Part shown: in pieces, positions 61,913-64,000 of the stretch | Layout of the letters: every line of letters begins with the position of its first letter | Numbering within the stretch: the first letter of the stretch is position 1 | From: Amoeboaphelidium protococcarum | Lineage: Eukaryota > Aphelidiomycota > Aphelidea | DNA: 64,000 nucleotides | Direction of reading: 5' to 3' | NCBI GenBank assembly: GCA_023515745.1 | Contig: JALECJ010000001.1 | Coordinates: forward strand, 558,001-622,000 | Notes under the pieces: generated by a model | What the model saw: the letters and a program-made list of their open reading frames with translations, nothing else | Told to the model about the DNA's origin: nothing | Databases searched by the model: none | Position numbers and translations under genes: made by a program

Positions 61913-63608
61913 TCAACGCGTTTCGCCAGTCCATTGGTGACTTATGTACAGAGTGTTCATCTGAGGTGTCATTAATTGCTCATAGTTTCCCGAGTGTCTA
62001 TATGTCTTGACATTGATATTTACTTGAGGCAAATGGCGAGACTGCGCATTAAACTATTGAGTGTTGCATGAAGACGTGGTTGAAGACATGATAGCATCAA
62101 TCCACCTCTGTGATGACTGCTGAGATTTAGCCTGGAAAGTGAAGTACCCCAGCTCTACAGTCTCCAGAATCAAACCTGAGCTGATTTGTGACACTGCATT
62201 GACACTGCCTATGGGAATAGCGTATAGTAGATTTAATGAGCCAACTTCACCACTGGCAATCACAATCTGATCATTGAACAAGAACACCATAACGACACCG
62301 ATCGCTGGCTCAGATAATATCAACCTGCCCTCTTTTATCAATTCTCTATCAATTTGCACCATACTATAGCTCTACTTGAATGATGAAGCAACTTCACATA
62401 CTTTGTGCAAACTCTTGGCCTAACTAGTCTCATCATTGATTTACAGTAGGTGTTCATGGAATTGCGCAACTATCAGTCGCAAATGTTCAGATTCTCCTTA
62501 AGTACAGCAGGATTGCTTCATAATTTGATTGAGTAAAAGAGGATACTTGCATATTCTCTGTATAGGCTTTAGAAGATGACTCTCAAGATTTAGGCCACCT
62601 AGTGGAGCTGCAGCCAAAAGTTTTCTAAGCGCAACACAAGGCTAATCTTGCAGCAGGAGAACAGCATTGGAGTAGTTGGAGCAGTATTAAGCATATATCC
62701 TGAATCTAGATGAATTTTTTAAGAAAATTGAACCAATACATGATGCAGACAGTTATTATTCATCCTATTGGTCCAATTCTTGCAGAATCTCAACATGCAA
62801 ATTATAAATATCTTTTAAATTGGCAAATATACAGAGGGCCAGAACTGAATTCTCAACTGTTAGAGGTTCATACACATACTACACATCAAACTGATTGAGT
62901 TAATAATAAGCTCATTATCTTCCCAAATTTTAATTTTACCTTAATCAACATGGAAATGTCTTCGACGTAGACGCGTTCGGTATGGACTAGCTCAGAGATC
63001 GGATCAAGCAGGCAAACGGTGCGTGATGGGCTTTAACGACAAGTCGAAATACCAGAAGATGACATGGAACTACTACGGCTACTTGGCGGCACAGAGAGCA
63101 GAAGAGGATCATCACACAGATCCTCGGAAGATTATCTGGAATAAAAGACATCACCACCACCCACGTTCGGTGCATCAAGTGACTAGTTAAACGCATTTGA
63201 CCGCAAACGTCGCACAGTCGACGTGTTTGAAACAACACGCGCTCGATCGCCATTCTTCGCAGCTGGAGCAGCTTTGTTGCCACTAACGGGAGAGCTCAAA
63301 CGCGGATAATATTTTTTGTATATCGCACCAAGGAGAAGGATTTGCACCTTTATAACATACTTTTACCAGTTGAATGACGGTAGTTGATCTGGCAGATGGA
63401 GACTATTCCAAAGTGATTCATGATATTATGAGGTGTAAGAGGATTCCAAGACATTACAATCTTGTTCAAACGCTGTAAAATACTCAGCTAGAAGCACTTC
63501 CAGATTATTGCCACTATTATCACACTGGTGATCAGAGGATTGTGGATCATGTAGCCCATCGGGAGTAAATAGCGTGACATGATCCGACTCGTAAATCTTC
63601 CGAACCAT
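61913..63608 (-). CDS. Dbl-family RhoGEF (DH-PH)
   Basis: Two exons, complement(join(61913..62878,62940..63608)), 544 aa from the chosen ATG. The N-terminal 200 residues are Ser-rich and unlike known domains. The DH domain (about 200-390) starts 'ISELVHTERVYVEDISMLIK' and includes the CR3 signature 'LESHLLKPIQRICKYPLLLNQIM'. The PH domain is about 405-510 ('LIKEGRLILSE', 'VVMVFLFNDQIVIAS', 'FQAKSQQSSQRWIDAI'). It activates Rho/Rac/Cdc42 GTPases. The 61-bp intron (62879-62939, GTAAA...TGTAG) sits inside the DH domain. The start is uncertain: the frame is open to an ATG at 63803, and further exons are possible. Confidence 0.85.
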
Positions 63609-64000
63609 ACTTAATAACAAGGTGTTCTTGGAAAGTAAAGCAGATTAGTTCAAACAGAGCACGTTCCGACAAGTGCAATGATTTTAACAACTTTTTTAAT
63701 AGAGCAGCAGCGGCAAAAAGGGTCTCGGCAGCGGCCAGAACTGGCTTAAAAAGTTCTACGCGCCAACCAGCACGCACGGCCGTCGCTCAGCGTTAGTAAG
63801 CATTGTGAAACGGAGTTCTCAAATTGTGGCTTTGGATTTCCCTTTTATGGAAACTCCCTTACTAAATCGTGCGTGCTCTTTACTCTATCATGTGCTTCTA
63901 CTCAGTCTTATTTAGATCTGCTTCATACCATCTAAACTTTCGTATGGACACCTTATTAGGTAGTTTACTTCCTTTTTCTCTTTACCTTTTTTTGTCATCA
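63609..64000. other. Window end, upstream of RhoGEF
   Basis: Contains a possible upstream extension of the RhoGEF frame (to ATG 63801-63803) of unusual composition, and otherwise AT-rich sequence with no recognised feature. Confidence 0.45.

Overview
The window is nuclear DNA from a eukaryote that reads TAA and TAG as glutamine and uses only TGA as a stop. Genes for strongly conserved enzymes (SAM synthetase, NADP-isocitrate dehydrogenase, HPPD, UBE2G2, L-threonine 3-dehydrogenase) are interrupted by in-frame TAA/TAG exactly where the families carry Gln or tolerate it, and every complete gene ends at TGA. Introns are few and short (54-79 bp). All 13 that I could place by protein homology or reading frame begin GTA and end TGTAG. 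The gene set (RasGEF, Dbl-type RhoGEF, two DEP-RGS proteins, F-BAR/C1/SH3/SH3, TKL-type kinases, TDH, RCC1) looks like the opisthokont/amoebozoan side of the tree more than a ciliate, but the species cannot be named from this sequence.

Layout: 0.75-3.7 kb Core-2/I-branching glycosyltransferase; 3.9-7.3 kb divergent SAM synthetase and IDH; 7.55-10.23 kb an apparently intact piggyBac transposon with TTAA target duplication; 10.4-12.7 kb tandem MYND-finger pair; 13.1-14.1 kb threonine dehydrogenase; 14.3-17.8 kb TVP23 and a RasGEF; 18.3-19.7 kb the splicing factor PLRG1; 20.0-25.3 kb orphan genes (one nuclear-looking protein, one P-loop NTPase, a tandem pair of unknown proteins); 26.4-29.0 kb a membrane-anchored TKL kinase; 29.6-31.9 kb an orphan gene and a PPIL4-like cyclophilin/RRM protein; 32.0-32.85 kb a frameshifted pseudogene; 32.9-37.1 kb F-BAR protein, syntaxin and a mitochondrial-looking membrane protein; 37.5-38.8 kb HPPD; 39.1-43.8 kb two DEP-RGS genes; 43.9-48.6 kb UBE2G2, VPS41 and a secreted orphan; 49.4-59.4 kb three tandem receptor-like kinases; 59.6-63.6 kb RCC1 and a RhoGEF.

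There are no operons; genes are independent and densely packed, commonly divergent or convergent. Themes are small-GTPase and G-protein signalling (RasGEF, RhoGEF, RCC1, RGS), membrane traffic (TVP23, syntaxin, VPS41, F-BAR), RNA processing (PLRG1, PPIL4) and amino-acid metabolism (SAMS, TDH, HPPD).

The most unusual item is the tandem receptor-kinase family at 49.4-59.4 kb: signal peptide, beta-propeller-like ectodomain, poly-Thr or Ser/Thr stalk, one membrane segment, and a kinase domain that stops right after the alpha-F region in all three copies although its catalytic motifs are kept. Because only one of 64 codons stops translation, long open frames occur by chance, so I accepted genes only where family similarity, composition or paralogy supports them. 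Frames were followed by eye, so exon borders and starts are inferred. I saw no rRNA, tRNA or CRISPR.
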